DNA of 6,117 nt. Origin: Candidatus Iainarchaeum sp. Lineage in GTDB: Archaea > Micrarchaeota > Micrarchaeia > Anstonellales > Bilamarchaeaceae. Below, one piece after another: positions 5,336 to 6,117 of the stretch. The translations under genes and the position numbers were made by a program. The notes beneath the pieces were generated by a model that was given only the letters and a program-made list of their open reading frames with translations, had not been told where the DNA came from and did not search any database. The first letter of the stretch is position 1. The number at the start of each line of letters is the position of its first letter. The stretch spans positions 1-6,117 of the forward strand of contig JAQTMJ010000014.1 of the NCBI GenBank assembly GCA_028714395.1. The letters run 5' to 3'.

Positions 5336-5575
5336 GTTACCCCGGGCAACGAAAGAGATTATGTTGGAAAGGGGGTATCACGGAACCGTAAGGTGCGGGG
5401 CACTTTGCGGCGAAGTCGTCGGAACGCCGACGACAACGGAAGGGGGCGAGCTGATATTAGCTAATGATAAGCCCCCTGTCGAGCTGGGTTGACAGATCGG
5501 CTATGTGCCCGCCTGCAGAAAAAATGCAGCAAGCGGGATAGAAGGGCTCAACTCCCTTACCCAGCTTAAATTTGC
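5336..5575 (+). ncRNA. Putative structured non-coding RNA, family unknown
   Basis: No convincing protein gene lies here, but the plus strand holds many strong helices: GUCGUCGG/CCGACGAC (5415-5422 with 5427-5434) closed by AACG; GGGGGC/GCCCCC (5442-5447 with 5471-5476); UGUC/GACA (5477-5480 with 5491-5494); a two-part hairpin CCCGC/GCGGG (5508-5512 with 5533-5537) plus CUGCA/UGCAG (5513-5517 with 5525-5529), with an A-rich loop and a CAA bulge; and AAGGG/CCCUU (5542-5546 with 5554-5558). GAGCUGGGU (5481-5489) also pairs with ACCCAGCUU (5559-5567), crossing the UGUC/GACA helix. ACC-GUAA-GGU near 5385-5394 offers a GNRA loop. Unpaired stretches are purine-rich on the plus strand, which favours this orientation. 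A TATA-like box lies about 26 nt upstream and T-rich sequence follows (5567-5583). Ends are estimates. GACAGAUCGGCUAU (5491-5504) recalls RNase P region CR-V, but the partner CR-I was not found. Confidence 0.55.
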
Positions 5576-5589
5576 TTTACTTCTAGAAT

Positions 5590-5817
5590 TCAGAAATAGA
5601 GCAGCACGCCTAGTACGCCGTGAACAACTGCAAGGATTATGGTCAGCGCAGCCATGCGCGGGTGCCATTTGAAGGGAATGGTTTTGCGGCCGGTGTAGTT
5701 CAGAAAGCCGATGGTCGCAGTGGCGAGAAGCGAAATCATAGTCGCTACCCCAAGGTACATTATCAGCGGCTTCCCGAAAATCAGGTAATAGCTTATTTCC
5801 TGCAGCATGGCATCCAC
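5590..5817 (-). CDS. Small two-helix membrane protein with ferric-reductase-like histidine pair
   Basis: A 75-residue membrane protein that I do not recognise as a named family. Two hydrophobic helices are visible, about residues 17-39 and 53-74, joined by a basic loop (TGRKTIPFKWHPR). His52 and His66 are 13 residues apart, at the two ends of the second helix (WHPRMAALTIILAVVHGVLG). That spacing is characteristic of helices in the ferric reductase/NADPH oxidase superfamily and some b-type cytochromes, where each helix gives one ligand to each of two stacked haems. With only one such helix, a dimer would be needed to complete the sites. The start is a GTG at 5817-5815, 13 bp after the cupredoxin stop; an in-frame ATG at 5808-5806 would give 72 residues. 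No strong ribosome binding site is visible, so coupling to the cupredoxin is likely. Haem binding is an inference. Confidence 0.72.
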   Translation of the reverse strand: MDAMLQEISYYLIFGKPLIMYLGVATMISLLATATIGFLNYTGRKTIPFKWHPRMAALTIILAVVHGVLGVLLYF

Positions 5818-5830
5818 TCTTGCACACGGG

Positions 5831-6117
5831 CTATTGCACCACTATCACACCCTTCATTGAAGGATGTATGGCGCACGAGTAATTGTACGTTCCCGGCGTG
5901 TCGAACCTGAACTCGAAGGAATTTCCCTGGCTCAATGGCTGCGAGTTAAACGCATCTGATTTTATCTGATGCGGTGTTGGGTCCTGGTTCGTCCATTTCA
6001 CTGTAGTTCCGACCGTCACAGTCAACGTACCCGGGTTGAACGCAAAATTCTGTATTGTCACTGCGCTGCCAGTGGCGTTTCCAGCAGGAGGTTGTACTGT
6101 GCTGTTTGTGGCGTTTC
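5831..6117 (-). CDS. Cupredoxin (blue copper protein), 5' end outside window
   Basis: The reading frame is open to the window edge, so this is the C-terminal 94 residues of a larger protein. The cupredoxin domain runs from VTIQNFAFNPGTLTVTVGT to the end. Predicted type 1 copper ligands, numbered from the first visible residue, are His49 (PTPHQIKS), Cys81, His84 and Met87 (CAIHPSM). The short C-x2-H-x2-M ligand loop resembles amicyanin rather than plant plastocyanin. The domain follows a Thr/Asn/Ser/Pro-rich linker with three N-glycosylation sequons (NAT, NST, NAT), typical of exported archaeal surface proteins; a signal peptide or anchor is expected beyond the edge. A GTG at 6061 lies at a valine inside the domain's first strand and is not a likely start. 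The protein would carry electrons outside the membrane, possibly with the small membrane protein encoded 13 bp downstream. Confidence 0.92.
   Translation of the reverse strand, partial: NATNSTVQPPAGNATGSAVTIQNFAFNPGTLTVTVGTTVKWTNQDPTPHQIKSDAFNSQPLSQGNSFEFRFDTPGTYNYSCAIHPSMKGVIVVQ

Noticed and set aside
5123..5464. A 113-codon plus-strand reading frame across the tRNA and structured RNA
   Set aside because: It starts inside the tRNA intron, crosses the inverted repeat and RNA helices, and its translation resembles no protein family and is rich in Arg and Gly from RNA-like sequence.
5449..5470. Box C/D guide RNA (CUGA followed by AUGAUAA)
   Set aside because: The boxes are in D-then-C order inside a GC-rich hairpin, with no guide sequence and no second box pair. 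This does not make a C/D kink-turn RNA.
5336..5575. Signal recognition particle RNA
   Set aside because: A CGGAAGG stretch (5437-5443) recalls SRP helix 8, but the closing pairs and the rest of the conserved helix 8 sequence do not match, and the region is too short.
5501..5827. A 108-codon minus-strand reading frame overlapping the small membrane protein
   Set aside because: It is out of frame with the two-helix protein, rich in Cys, His and Arg with no domain pattern, and runs into the structured RNA region.
1..6117. CRISPR array, insertion sequence or prophage
   Set aside because: I saw no spaced direct repeats, transposase or phage-type genes; the window is compact housekeeping-type archaeal sequence.

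Overview
The window is archaeal. It carries a fibrillarin-like box C/D methyltransferase, a split ADP-forming acyl-CoA synthetase, an archaeal-type RtcA, TATA-box promoters placed about 25 nt from start codons, and a tRNA whose intron has the archaeal bulge-helix-bulge (BHB) splice motif. The phylum cannot be fixed from this piece. The compact layout (4-bp overlap, 0-3 bp junctions, leaderless promoters, a TATA box touching a tRNA 3' end) would suit a small-genome lineage such as a DPANN archaeon, but that is inference.

Positions 1-1611 (minus strand): rtcA (RNA 3'-terminal phosphate cyclase) is followed with no gap by a DUF92 polytopic membrane protein. Positions 1612-1661: a 50-bp divergent promoter built on one near-palindromic TATA element, equidistant from both start codons. 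Positions 1662-4372 (plus strand): a tight three-gene operon of ADP-forming acyl-CoA synthetase beta subunit, AlkD-like DNA alkylation repair protein, and acyl-CoA synthetase alpha subunit. The synthetase subunits would make ATP from acyl-CoA, ADP and phosphate. A DNA-repair protein sitting between them is unusual. Positions 4373-4393: a convergent junction containing an 18-nt perfect palindrome.

Positions 4394-5186 (minus strand): flpA, preceded by a tRNA-Lys(UUU) gene interrupted in its T-loop by a 38-nt intron. The intron folds into a textbook 3-4-3 BHB, and splicing restores a canonical T-loop. The tRNA 3' end directly touches the flpA TATA box. Positions 5187-5335: a divergent regulatory stretch with a 27-nt inverted repeat and a TATA-like element facing right. 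Positions about 5336-5575 hold no convincing protein gene but a run of strong RNA helices, including one helix that crosses another (a pseudoknot or a switch). This looks like a structured non-coding RNA on the plus strand that I cannot assign to a known family.

Positions 5590-6117 (minus strand): a secreted or surface-anchored blue-copper cupredoxin, cut by the right window edge, followed by a 75-residue two-helix membrane protein. The latter has the two-histidine spacing of ferric-reductase/NOX haem helices. Together they suggest a small membrane electron-transfer module.

The items most worth a second look are the T-loop intron, the orphan structured RNA, the embedded AlkD-like gene, the symmetric leaderless promoter and the miniature haem-type protein beside the cupredoxin.
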